Below, piece by piece: positions 39,073 to 46,228 of a DNA stretch of 49,233 nt (positions are counted from its first letter, which is position 1; each line of letters opens with the position of its first letter). This DNA comes from DAOOPX01 sp964653045 (GTDB taxonomy: Bacteria; Patescibacteriota; Microgenomatia; UBA1400; PJMF01), in contig CAZZBW010000007.1 in the NCBI GenBank assembly GCA_964653045.1, positions 1 through 49,233 on the forward strand, in the 5' to 3' direction. The notes beneath the pieces were generated by a model, which worked only from the letters and a program-made list of their open reading frames with translations, ran no database searches and was not told the DNA's origin. The position numbers and the translations under genes are program-made.

Positions 39073-40767
39073 ATGAGAAAAAACTGGTTAAGTTTATTGA
39101 TGTGTATATTTTTTTCTTTAATCGTCATTAACGATTACTTTCATCAGGGTTTTCCATACACTCATGATGGGGAAAATCACTTAGCCAGATTTGCTAACTA
39201 CAAAGTGGCTCTGCTAGAAGGTCAACTTCCGCCTCGCTTTGCTCCCAACCTACTCAATCACTATGGTTATCCAGTGTTTAACTACAATTATCCTTTGGCC
39301 AACATCGTTTCACTACCGTTCTCGGTTTTGAAAATAAATTACCAACAAACTTTTCAGATTATAGTATTTGGCTCGTTGGTGTTCGGCGGACTGGGAGTTT
39401 CTGTGTGGCTGAGAAATCTATTTATTACTCAAAGTGACAAGACGAAACATCGCGAAAATTTGCAGCACTGGCCACTTTTTTTGGCTTTGGGCCTGTACTA
39501 CTCCGCTCATTATTTGACCAACGCGATTCTGTTTCGGGGCAGCATCGGCGAAATCATGGCCTATGGCTTGTTTCCGTGGCTGCTGGCTTGGGTGACTAAA
39601 CCCAGCCAGCAGCCAATATTTATCTTGATTTGGACTGCATTCTTTCTCTCACACAACCTGATGGCATTTTTCGGCACACTTTTTTTGATTATCTTTGCTG
39701 GTCATTGGTTCCTTACTCACCGACCGAAACTCAATCAATTGCTTTTGTACTTATTGATTCCAGTACTTGGCTTGGGATTAAGCCTCTGGTTTTGGTTACC
39801 TGCGATGTTAGAGCTCAACTTGGTGGCGGCAGGATCATCCGAGCTGATCACCGCCGCCACTGCTCACTTTCCCACACTTCGCCAATTACTTGTCGCTCCA
39901 CTCGAGTTTGGTTTTTCCTACCCCGGTAACATTGACTCATTAGGATTTTCTCTGGGAGGCGTACAGTGGCTAGTAGTAATCCTGTCTGGATTATTGTTCT
40001 GGCAACGTTCTGCTCTTAAAATTAAATTTGACGCCTTGTCACTCTATTTTTTGATGAGTTTGACTTTAATATTCCTCCAACTGAATATTTCCCGTCCAAT
40101 TTGGCAAGTTCTATCATTTATGCAGTTGCTTCAATTTCCTTGGCGTTTGAGCTTCTTTATTTCAATTTTGCTCGTTCCTTTGGCCTACTTTTTGGTCACC
40201 AGGGTATCCCGACAAATGCTCCGTGGAGTATTTTTAATTTTAATCATCCAGCTCGGTGTTTTGTTGGCGCTCAAACCAGTTGATCGCTTTAATCGAACAA
40301 ACCAAGATTATGAAGCTTATACTCAATCGACAACCACTAAGAATGAAAATACACCGCGCACATTTAAGTATCAATTATTTGCCGATTGGCAACCAACGGC
40401 TAAAATTTACCAAGGTTTGGGGAAAGTGACGGTTGAGTCTTGGAGTGGCTCAAAACGCCATTACTCCCTCGATTTAGATCAATCCAGCATTATTGTAGAA
40501 CCCACTGCCAATTTTTTAGGTTGGGAGACCACTGTGGTAAATACGCTCAACAATCAGAATGATTCCTCAAAAACTAAAGTTGAGTATCTTAATAATGATC
40601 AAATTCAAGGTAGGATCGCTTACCAGCTGCCGGCAGGAGAGTATCTTGTTACAACCAAGTTTACCCAAAATACTCCGGCACGCATGGCAGGAAACGGACT
40701 CACCTTGCTCAGTTTGGTTTTTTCATTTTTCTACCTTTGGTATCACCAGAAATATTTAAGAACTTGA
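39073..40767 (+). CDS. PTPS_related-domain GT-C membrane glycosyltransferase-like protein
   Basis: Paralogue of the protein at 22388, 564 residues from the ATG at 39073; an in-frame TTG at 39064 is the alternative. YTHDGENHLARFANYKVALLEGQ-type sequence at about 28-50 is the first loop (HDxxxxxxR...G), PPRFAPNLLNHYGYP follows, RGSIGEIMAYGLFPWLLAW is the helix with the conserved RGxxxE, and a beta-rich C-terminal domain closes the protein. About twelve helices are expected. It ends the run of GT genes. Extracytoplasmic sugar transfer is inferred from the GT-C architecture. Confidence 0.78.
   Translation: MRKNWLSLLMCIFFSLIVINDYFHQGFPYTHDGENHLARFANYKVALLEGQLPPRFAPNLLNHYGYPVFNYNYPLANIVSLPFSVLKINYQQTFQIIVFGSLVFGGLGVSVWLRNLFITQSDKTKHRENLQHWPLFLALGLYYSAHYLTNAILFRGSIGEIMAYGLFPWLLAWVTKPSQQPIFILIWTAFFLSHNLMAFFGTLFLIIFAGHWFLTHRPKLNQLLLYLLIPVLGLGLSLWFWLPAMLELNLVAAGSSELITAATAHFPTLRQLLVAPLEFGFSYPGNIDSLGFSLGGVQWLVVILSGLLFWQRSALKIKFDALSLYFLMSLTLIFLQLNISRPIWQVLSFMQLLQFPWRLSFFISILLVPLAYFLVTRVSRQMLRGVFLILIIQLGVLLALKPVDRFNRTNQDYEAYTQSTTTKNENTPRTFKYQLFADWQPTAKIYQGLGKVTVESWSGSKRHYSLDLDQSSIIVEPTANFLGWETTVVNTLNNQNDSSKTKVEYLNNDQIQGRIAYQLPAGEYLVTTKFTQNTPARMAGNGLTLLSLVFSFFYLWYHQKYLRT
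39577..39615. repeat. Intragenic inverted repeat, 16 bp with one bulged base
   Basis: TGGCTGCTGGCT pairs with AGCCAGCAGCCA and, past a bulged T, GGGT pairs with ACCC around a 6-nt loop. It encodes WLLAWVTKPSQQP after RGxxxE, the position that also carries a hairpin in the paralogue at 22388. Confidence 0.87.
39823..39860. repeat. Intragenic inverted repeat, 8 + 5 bp in two steps
   Basis: GTGGCGGC pairs with GCCGCCAC and, inside a small internal loop, GATCA pairs with TGATC. It lies in the GT-C gene at 39073. Confidence 0.6.
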
Positions 40768-40789
40768 CGTTTAATCTTAATACTCTGAA

Positions 40790-41533
40790 ATGAAAAAACC
40801 CAGCGACTCATACTTAATTAACGTTTGGAATAAAGAGGCAAACCGATATACCCATACTGCTGAGAACTCACCAGATTATCTGGCATATTATCACGTTTTA
40901 CACCAGTTAATTGGTGAGATGCGAGGTAAGAAAATTGCCGATATCGGCAGCGGCACGGGAATGACATCAGCGTACTTTGCGGAACATGGGGCAGAGTTAC
41001 ACTTAGTTGACTTGGCAGATAAAGCTTTGGCATATGCCAGAAACTATTTCAATAAAAAAAATCTTAAAGCTAAGTATTACCGCGAAAACGCCTTTAACAT
41101 GAGTTTGCCGCATTCTCACTTTGACGTTGTCTGGAATGGTGGAGTGCTTGAACACTTTCCTGATGAGCAAAAGATAATAATGCTGCAAAAGATGTGGCAG
41201 TTGGTCAAACCTGGGGGCCGATTGCTAGTGACGGTTCCCAACGCTTGGGATTTACCCTTTATGTTGGCTAAACAACTTTTGGTTTGGCGCAAAAAGTGGA
41301 GCTTTGGTGAGGAAGATGATCTGACTCTTGCGCGCTTCGCTAAGCTAGCCAAGCGCGCAGGTATTAACCAATCTACTATTTTCGCCTTCAACCCGATTGT
41401 GGGTTGGTGGTTTTTCCCCTGCGGCAAAGAACTTACCCAATTTTTGCGCTTAAATACTCAGGCGCATCATCAACGCCGCCGTAGATCCGGTCACAACCTA
41501 GTCTTAACCGCGGTTAAAAACTATAGACGATGA
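40790..41533 (+). CDS. SAM-dependent methyltransferase (class I)
   Basis: Methyltransferase of 247 residues. KIADIGSGTGMTSAYFAEHG at about 47-66 is the SAM glycine loop, LHLVDLA the acidic strand-2 end, FDVVWNGGVLEHFP motif II and MWQLVKPGGRLLVTVPN the strand-5 region. The VLEHF block is typical of UbiE-like and glycan or lipid methyltransferases. Placed straight after the GT genes it may methylate a sugar or cap a chain, which is inference from position. The stop codon TGA is also part of the extended -10 box of the lipoprotein gene. Confidence 0.87.
   Translation: MKKPSDSYLINVWNKEANRYTHTAENSPDYLAYYHVLHQLIGEMRGKKIADIGSGTGMTSAYFAEHGAELHLVDLADKALAYARNYFNKKNLKAKYYRENAFNMSLPHSHFDVVWNGGVLEHFPDEQKIIMLQKMWQLVKPGGRLLVTVPNAWDLPFMLAKQLLVWRKKWSFGEEDDLTLARFAKLAKRAGINQSTIFAFNPIVGWWFFPCGKELTQFLRLNTQAHHQRRRRSGHNLVLTAVKNYRR
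41329..41359. repeat. Intragenic inverted repeat, 9-bp GC-rich arms plus inner 3 bp
   Basis: Arms TGCGCGCTT and AAGCGCGCA with a short inner GCT/AGC pairing, in the methyltransferase gene. Confidence 0.6.
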
Positions 41534-41539
41534 TATACT
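41531..41539 (+). promoter_or_regulatory. Extended -10 box of the lipoprotein gene
   Basis: TGA-TATACT overlaps the stop codon of the methyltransferase gene. The transcript would have a leader of about 19 nt that contains a GAAAGG ribosome site, so this gene uses a leader. Confidence 0.55.
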
Positions 41540-41564
41540 CTTAATATTAACAAGAAAGGTCTTG

Positions 41565-42266
41565 ATGAAAAAATCAAATTTTCTGTTGTTTCTCCTTTTA
41601 CTTTCTTTCGCTTTTTTTACTGGTTGTATCCCTAAGTCGTCAACGACAGGAGATGTCAGCACCCAACAACCCAATGATCAAGCCGAGGGGGACCAAGCAC
41701 GAGAGTGGCAAAAAGTAAGTCAGGCGATTGCTAATGGACAATCTGTCAAGTGTATTATGGTAGACCCAAAGAGTGGTGTTCAAACGCGCTATTACTTGAA
41801 AGACAAGTTTTCCCGTTTTGATCGTGATCCAGATTATAATCAAACTAATCAAGCTTCGTTTTTAACTGATGGAGAAACGATCTACACTTGGAATTTTCTA
41901 ACCAAGCAAGGATTCAAAATGCTAGCTACTCAACCGAGTGTTTCGCCCCAATCAGTTGATTCAAGGCAACCAGAAGAAGTTCCTGATTTTACAGACGAGT
42001 CCACTTGGTCACAATATACGCAAATTGGGTACAGTATTAGCTGTAATATTGAAGAAATAAATCCTTCCTATTTTTCTCCGCCACCCGATGTCCAATTTAC
42101 CGATATGAGCCAAATGCTCAACCAATTTCAAAGATTAGATCCCGCTCTGAATCGAGAGCAGCTTCAAGAACAGAATCAAATTCAAGATCCTGATCAAAAT
42201 ACCGAGCTGCAGCTAAATCAAGAACAAATCCAAGAAATGCTCAAGCAGTTTGGAGCGACTGAGTGA
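41565..42266 (+). CDS. Lipoprotein of unknown function
   Basis: Exported lipoprotein of 233 residues from the ATG at 41565 (TTG at 41562 is upstream in frame). Residues 1-20 are the signal peptide and FFTGC gives the lipobox with Cys21 as the lipidated residue. A Ser/Thr/Gln linker leads to a domain with VKCIMVDPKSGVQTRYYLKD and SFLTDGETIYTWNF, which recalls LolA/LppX-like or DUF4412-like beta-sheets that sense or carry lipids; the likeness is weak. The last 60 residues are Gln-rich and helical. GAAAGG lies 5 nt before the start. It sits between methyltransferase and epimerase genes of the glycan locus. Confidence 0.75.
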   Translation: MKKSNFLLFLLLLSFAFFTGCIPKSSTTGDVSTQQPNDQAEGDQAREWQKVSQAIANGQSVKCIMVDPKSGVQTRYYLKDKFSRFDRDPDYNQTNQASFLTDGETIYTWNFLTKQGFKMLATQPSVSPQSVDSRQPEEVPDFTDESTWSQYTQIGYSISCNIEEINPSYFSPPPDVQFTDMSQMLNQFQRLDPALNREQLQEQNQIQDPDQNTELQLNQEQIQEMLKQFGATE

Positions 42267-42355
42267 TGTCAAGGTTAGACCGATTGAGTTTTATCGCCTG
42301 AAGATCTTGTTGCGTTGTATTTATGAGGGCACTGGCTTGATCCTCATCGATGATT

Positions 42356-42361
42356 TACAAT
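42356..42361 (+). promoter_or_regulatory. -10 box of the epimerase gene
   Basis: TACAAT within TTTACAAT, 7 nt before the ATG at 42369, predicting a leaderless mRNA. A TTGATC at 42337 is too close to serve as a normal -35. Confidence 0.5.
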
Positions 42362-42368
42362 AAAAGCT

Positions 42369-43274
42369 ATGAGAATAATCGTCACCGGTGGATCGGGTTT
42401 TTTGGGTAAGCACCTGCTGCGCGCCCTGCGCGATGCAGGGCACCAGTTGGTCAATATTGACTTGGTGGTGAATCCTGAGTTTGAAACAGTCGTAGCTGAT
42501 GTGCGTGATCAAGCTAGAATGAACCAGCTGATTAAAGACGCGGACGTGGTGTTTCATTTGGCCAGCCTAATTGAGGCGGGCGAGTCGGTCCGCGAGCCCG
42601 CCAAGTATCTTGATTACAATCTATCTGGCACGTTGGCTGTTCTAGAGGCAATGCATCTAAATCAGGTTAAAACATTCATTTTTTCATCAAGTGCCGCGAT
42701 TTATGGTGAGCCGCAGCGCAGTCCAATTCATGAAGACGACCGGACCCTGCCCATCAACCCTTACGGAGTGACTAAATTAGCCATGGAGGGTTTGCTCAAT
42801 TCGTATGTCAGTTCGTTCGGTTTCACTGGGATGGCACTTCGGTACTTCAATCTCTATGGTCCAGAAGAACGTCACCAGCCTGAGACCCACGCTATCCCGC
42901 GATTTATCGACCAACTCCTGCACGATCAACCGATCACAGTCTGGGGTGATGGCTCGCATCAGCGTGATTTTGTCTATATTGACGATATTGTCGCTGCTCA
43001 TTTATTAGCCCTGAATTATGTCGTCGCAAATCCCGCAAAATATCATTACTTTAACCTTTCGACTGGAACTGCTAACTCGGTTTTGAGTGTGATTGAGCAA
43101 ATTGCTCAGATTATGGGTAAGATGCCCAATATTGAGCATCACCAGTTTCGACCCGGTGATCCACTGGTTCTTCTGGCTGATCCGACCAAGGCGCAACAAC
43201 ATCTCGGCTGGCAGGCTAAAGTCAGCCTACCAGCCGGACTCCAAAAAACTGTTGAATTTTTTCAAAGTAGATAA
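42369..43274 (+). CDS. galE: UDP-glucose 4-epimerase-like SDR
   Basis: Extended SDR of 301 residues that should interconvert UDP-glucose and UDP-galactose or related sugars. TGGSGFLGKHLL at 6-17 is the NAD loop, VFHLAS at 61-66, SSSAAIYGE at 106-114 with the catalytic Ser, NPYGVTK with Tyr132 and Lys136, and LRYFNLYGPEE the substrate region; SHQRDFVYIDD is typical of GalE. The length is shorter than E. coli GalE, as in many archaeal-type epimerases. It likely supplies UDP-Gal or UDP-GalNAc to the neighbouring transferases. The exact sugar is not determinable. Confidence 0.88.
   Translation: MRIIVTGGSGFLGKHLLRALRDAGHQLVNIDLVVNPEFETVVADVRDQARMNQLIKDADVVFHLASLIEAGESVREPAKYLDYNLSGTLAVLEAMHLNQVKTFIFSSSAAIYGEPQRSPIHEDDRTLPINPYGVTKLAMEGLLNSYVSSFGFTGMALRYFNLYGPEERHQPETHAIPRFIDQLLHDQPITVWGDGSHQRDFVYIDDIVAAHLLALNYVVANPAKYHYFNLSTGTANSVLSVIEQIAQIMGKMPNIEHHQFRPGDPLVLLADPTKAQQHLGWQAKVSLPAGLQKTVEFFQSR
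42423..42441. repeat. Intragenic inverted repeat, 7-bp GC-rich arms
   Basis: GCCCTGC and GCAGGGC with a 5-nt loop in the epimerase gene. A similar 7-bp GGCGGGC/GCCCGCC pair lies at 42575-42602. Both are weak members of the set. Confidence 0.45.
43205..43236. repeat. Intragenic inverted repeat, 12 bp with one mismatch
   Basis: CGGCTGG pairs with CCAGCCG and, past a single C-A mismatch, AGGCT with AGCCT around a 6-nt loop, near the 3' end of the epimerase gene (encodes LGWQAKVSLPAGL). Confidence 0.72.
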
Positions 43275-43300
43275 AGTAAAATAATTGAAAGATACAAACT

Positions 43301-44266
43301 ATGGGTAATCCAGAGCCCACACAACCAATGAATCAAGTTGAAGTACCCATCGATCGAGAACAGATGGGTCAGAATTTTGAAGCTTTAATTGCTTCCGCTC
43401 TAGAGCGAAAAGTTGTAAACCCCCAAGATTACGTCGCTGAGTGTGTGGAGCAGCAACGACTCCCGGCAGAAAAAGCCGAAGAGTTAAAAGCAGCCCTGAT
43501 CGCTCGCATCAAAAATAATCTTGATTTACCTGTCACCCTAGATCAAGCCAGGAAAGGTCGAACGCTTTATCTTGATTTGGATGACACGGTGTATTTAACT
43601 GCTCAATTCAAAGCTGATCTTTATGCAGTTTTGTTATCAGAATTAGGCCAACTTTCTTCGATTAACAATTTTGAAGCTATTTTTAAACCAATTTATGACC
43701 AGGTATATCAAATATATGGCAGCGTAGGTTTTGAACCTGGACAGTTTATTGTTGCGTTGTCGTCAGCCCTTGGAATTAATTTAACATCTCAAAAAAAAGA
43801 TTCACTCCAAAATACTCTTATAGAATTTGCTTCAAACAAAAAGTACATAAATCCATCCGCTATTTCAGCATTAAGATCACTTCAGCCATTATTTAACGAT
43901 GCTAATAGTTTTGAATGTTTATCGAATGGCAGAGTAAATTGGCAAAAGGCAAAAGCATTTGCTTTAACTAGAGCCATGGGATTAAAGCGTCCGTCTCTAA
44001 ATGTCACTGTTGTTACTGATAAAACATTACATGCACTAGTAGTTCATTTGCATGATACTTCTGCTATTCTTGATGACCGGCTGATTAATTTAATTGGCAT
44101 AGCCCTAAATCAAGACGCCAGGGACAAATTTGTCTTGATTTGGTTTAATCCTGATAAGAAACCAATGGCTCCTGAGGAAGCTGTAAGGCTAGCCAAGTGT
44201 CAAACGATTATTATTGAGATTCGCAGTTTTCCTGAATTAATTACGTATTTGCAAGCAGGTAACTAG
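43301..44266 (+). CDS. HAD-superfamily hydrolase-like protein
   Basis: A 321-residue cytoplasmic protein. Residues 1-85 are helical and charged, of unknown type. YLDLDDTVYLT at 90-100 is the HAD motif I (Asp92 nucleophile, Asp94 acid/base); LSNGR near 210 resembles motif II, VVTDKT motif III and AILDDRLINLIGIAL motif IV with the metal Asp pair, all in the right order. Phosphatase activity is likely; the substrate is unknown. The gene is A+T-richer than its neighbours and I see no strong hairpin in it. It converges with the GT2 gene at 44322 across 55 bp. Confidence 0.65.
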   Translation: MGNPEPTQPMNQVEVPIDREQMGQNFEALIASALERKVVNPQDYVAECVEQQRLPAEKAEELKAALIARIKNNLDLPVTLDQARKGRTLYLDLDDTVYLTAQFKADLYAVLLSELGQLSSINNFEAIFKPIYDQVYQIYGSVGFEPGQFIVALSSALGINLTSQKKDSLQNTLIEFASNKKYINPSAISALRSLQPLFNDANSFECLSNGRVNWQKAKAFALTRAMGLKRPSLNVTVVTDKTLHALVVHLHDTSAILDDRLINLIGIALNQDARDKFVLIWFNPDKKPMAPEEAVRLAKCQTIIIEIRSFPELITYLQAGN

Positions 44267-44308
44267 GGTAGCCTAATTCAGACGACAGCTTTGATGGCTG
44301 TTAAATAT

Positions 44309-44325
44309 TTCACTTTTTGTTTTAT
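44309..44325 (+). other. Short convergent gap with weak terminator-like sequence
   Basis: The gap 44267-44321 between convergent genes contains ACAGC...GCTGT (44284-44300), a 5-bp stem, followed by T-rich sequence around 44309-44325. It could act as a weak plus-strand terminator; evidence is poor. Confidence 0.25.
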
Positions 44326-45122
44326 TTAATTAGTGATTTAAACAATCCAGATAAATTTCTGCCTCTTTCTAGAGCAATGCTGGGCGCGTGAGTCAGCCAC
44401 TCACGCGCCGTCCAATTGTTTAGCAAAATTAGCCACCAGTTTTTAAAGTCTTGCCAGGATTTTTGGGTCCCCATGTAGCCAGAAGCATGACCATAGTGAA
44501 TGATGCTGGCATCAAAACAAACTATGTTTTCAAAACCAGCGCACTTAATGCGCAAACTTAGGTCAATATCTTCAAGATATGAGCCAAAATCTTCGTTGAA
44601 ATAACTAATTTTTTTCAGTAGATCGCGGCGGTATAAGACTGCCGCGCCGTTGGTGGCATCCACTACGGCGCGGCCACTTTTCTGCACTGCGGTCAAAGCT
44701 TCAGCTTTACCTTGTGGTAGCACTCGAATGCCAGCTGACTCAACTTCTCCTGATTGATCACGAATCACGGGATTAATTGAACCAGTTTTATCATCAGCAA
44801 CAGCTAGACAAGCTTGCCACCAGCCCTGCGAGAGTATCACGTCATCGTTGGCGGTGGCGAGCCACTCGCCCCCGCCCAGCGCAAACCCTGTGTTAACCGT
44901 ACTGGCAAAGCCGCAGTTATCGACAATTGTCACCCACTGCACCCCAGGAAACTTGGTCTTCCACGCCTCGATTTCCGTCTTTTTCACCGCACTGGTGACA
45001 ATAATCAGCTGAAAACAACGCGATTTGAGCTCTTCGCGTAGGAGAGGCCAGTTTTGGTGAAAAAACCACTCGAGTTGAGTCAGTTTCAAGTTGGGAACGA
45101 CCAGCGAGATTTTGCAAGCCAT
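44322..45122 (-). CDS. GT2 glycosyltransferase
   Basis: GT-A enzyme of 266 residues on the minus strand. KISLVVPNLKLTQLEWFFHQ opens the fold, VTIVDNCGFASTVNTGFALG corresponds to the DNxG-FA-N pattern, TANDDVILSQGW carries the metal site and FGSYLEDIDLSLRIK the ED acceptor base; NGAAVLYRRDLL precedes it. It is close in type to rhamnosyl/galactofuranosyl-like GT2 enzymes. It diverges from the ABC permease gene across 38 bp that hold both promoters. Three intragenic hairpins occur in this one gene. Confidence 0.87.
   Translation of the reverse strand: MACKISLVVPNLKLTQLEWFFHQNWPLLREELKSRCFQLIIVTSAVKKTEIEAWKTKFPGVQWVTIVDNCGFASTVNTGFALGGGEWLATANDDVILSQGWWQACLAVADDKTGSINPVIRDQSGEVESAGIRVLPQGKAEALTAVQKSGRAVVDATNGAAVLYRRDLLKKISYFNEDFGSYLEDIDLSLRIKCAGFENIVCFDASIIHYGHASGYMGTQKSWQDFKNWWLILLNNWTAREWLTHAPSIALERGRNLSGLFKSLIK
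44383..44409. repeat. Intragenic perfect inverted repeat, 11-bp arms
   Basis: Arms GGCGCGTGAGT and ACTCACGCGCC with a 5-nt loop in the GT2 gene, encoding TAREWLTHAPS. Confidence 0.83.
44641..44674. repeat. Intragenic inverted repeat, 10 bp plus inner 4 bp
   Basis: Arms GCCGCGCCGT and ACGGCGCGGC pair perfectly; inside a small internal loop GTGG pairs with CCAC around CAT. It encodes GRAVVDATNGAA in the GT2 gene. Confidence 0.8.
44850..44876. repeat. Intragenic inverted repeat, 11 bp with one mismatch
   Basis: GGCGG pairs with CCGCC and GGCGAG with CTCGCC around a CCA loop, one T-C mismatch between. It encodes ALGGGEWLATAN, just before the metal-site codons. Confidence 0.7.
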
Positions 45123-45128
45123 GCTTTG

Positions 45129-45134
45129 ATTATA
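45129..45134 (-). promoter_or_regulatory. -10 box of the GT2 gene at 45122
   Basis: Perfect TATAAT on the minus strand, exactly 6 nt before the ATG at 45122, so the mRNA should be leaderless. Confidence 0.6.
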
Positions 45135-45147
45135 AACTAATTAGCTT

Positions 45148-45153
45148 TACAAT
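45148..45153 (+). promoter_or_regulatory. -10 box of the ABC permease gene
   Basis: TACAAT in TTTACAAT, with TTGATT 16 nt upstream (45126-45131) as a possible -35. It overlaps the ATG at 45152 and ends 7 nt before the in-frame GTG at 45161, so the GTG is the likely start. Confidence 0.55.
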
Positions 45154-45160
45154 GAGAATC

Positions 45161-45940
45161 GTGAAATTCATTACATCGCTGTTTGGTTATCGTGAACTGC
45201 TCTACGAGCTGACCATGCGTGAGATTAAACAGCGCTATAAGCAATCGGTCTTGGGTTATGCTTGGGTGATTCTTAACCCGTTTTTCCAAATGCTAGTGAT
45301 GAGTTTTGTCTTCAGCTACATCATGCGGATTGGTAATTTGGGGGTGCCATACCCAGTTTATCTTTATGCCGGGCTGTTACCCTGGACTCTGTTTTCTAAC
45401 TCTATCTCCAGTAGCATGGGCGCACTGGTTGGCAATGCCGGATTATTAACCAAGATTTACTTCCCTAGAGAAATTTTTGTCATCAGCACCATTCTTGCCA
45501 AAGTAATCGATTACTTCTTGGCTGGCAGTGTATTTATCCTGATGATGATCTACTACGAGTTGCCTATAACTTGGAACATTCTCTGGTTTGTGCCAATTTT
45601 TGGCATTCAGATGATCTTTACTTATGGCTTGTCGCTGATCATGAGTGCCTTTAATCTGTTTTACCGCGATATTCAGTATGTGATGGGCCTGGTGCTAATG
45701 ATTTGGATGTACTTGACCCCTGTCATTTATCCTGTCGAGCTATTTCCTCCAGGGTACCGCTGGATTTTCCAGCTTAATCCCATGGCGGTGATCATCAATG
45801 CCTACCGGCAAGTGATCTTGGGTGGTGGCGCACCCAACTTTTTCAGCCTGAGCATAGCCCTCGGTCTATCCCTCGCACTGTTATTCTTAGGCTTCAAATT
45901 ATTCAAAAAACTAGAAGGCCAGTTCGCCGACGTGGTATAA
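45161..45940 (+). CDS. ABC-2 type polysaccharide export permease (Wzm/TagG-like)
   Basis: Membrane half of a two-component ABC exporter for surface polysaccharide, 259 residues from the GTG at 45161 (262 from the ATG at 45152, which the -10 box overlaps). YELTMREIKQRYKQSVLGYAWVILNP at the N-terminus is the family's amphipathic coupling region, although I give it only as landmarks (REIKQRYK, LGYAW). About six helices follow, with FYRDIQYVMG and LTPVIYP as the typical late motifs. The partner ATPase lies 0.9 kb downstream, separated by a toxin-antitoxin pair. The stop overlaps a TATAAT box. Confidence 0.92.
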   Translation: MKFITSLFGYRELLYELTMREIKQRYKQSVLGYAWVILNPFFQMLVMSFVFSYIMRIGNLGVPYPVYLYAGLLPWTLFSNSISSSMGALVGNAGLLTKIYFPREIFVISTILAKVIDYFLAGSVFILMMIYYELPITWNILWFVPIFGIQMIFTYGLSLIMSAFNLFYRDIQYVMGLVLMIWMYLTPVIYPVELFPPGYRWIFQLNPMAVIINAYRQVILGGGAPNFFSLSIALGLSLALLFLGFKLFKKLEGQFADVV

Positions 45941-45941
45941 T
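45933..45941 (+). promoter_or_regulatory. Extended -10 box of the toxin-antitoxin pair
   Basis: TGG-TATAAT overlaps the permease stop codon and would give a leader of about 17 nt before the ATG at 45965. A second candidate, TGA-TATATC at 45948-45956, lies 8 nt before the ATG. Either gives the pair its own transcript. Confidence 0.5.
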
Positions 45942-45964
45942 ATTACTTGATATATCAATTAATT

Positions 45965-46228
45965 ATGCAAAAATATCAATTGGGAAAATTACTTATAAAT
46001 CGACCTGATTTGAATTGGTACAGTCCGAATCCCAGCGGGTTGGGTGATGAACCAGCTCTAGAAGCAATTTTGAATTATGGTGATTGGAACGACTTTATTA
46101 AAATGATGCAAATAGTTGGTAAGTCAGGATTCAAACAACTATTTGCCCAAATAGATAACAAACCTAGATCTAACTTGCGACCAGAAATAAAACATTATTT
46201 TAGATTATATATCGATGCCAATAGTTGA
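45965..46228 (+). CDS. Putative antitoxin of an AbiEii-type module
   Basis: An 87-residue soluble protein from the ATG at 45965; an in-frame TTG at 45947 is upstream. LEAILNYGDWNDFIKMMQIVG at about 37-57 and RPEIKHYFRLYID near the end match small proteins commonly found directly before AbiEii/DUF1814 nucleotidyltransferases. I call it antitoxin from this context and pattern, not from a known fold. It overlaps the toxin gene by 14 nt, as such pairs often do. The pair is visibly more A+T-rich than the ABC genes around it. Confidence 0.6.
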   Translation: MQKYQLGKLLINRPDLNWYSPNPSGLGDEPALEAILNYGDWNDFIKMMQIVGKSGFKQLFAQIDNKPRSNLRPEIKHYFRLYIDANS

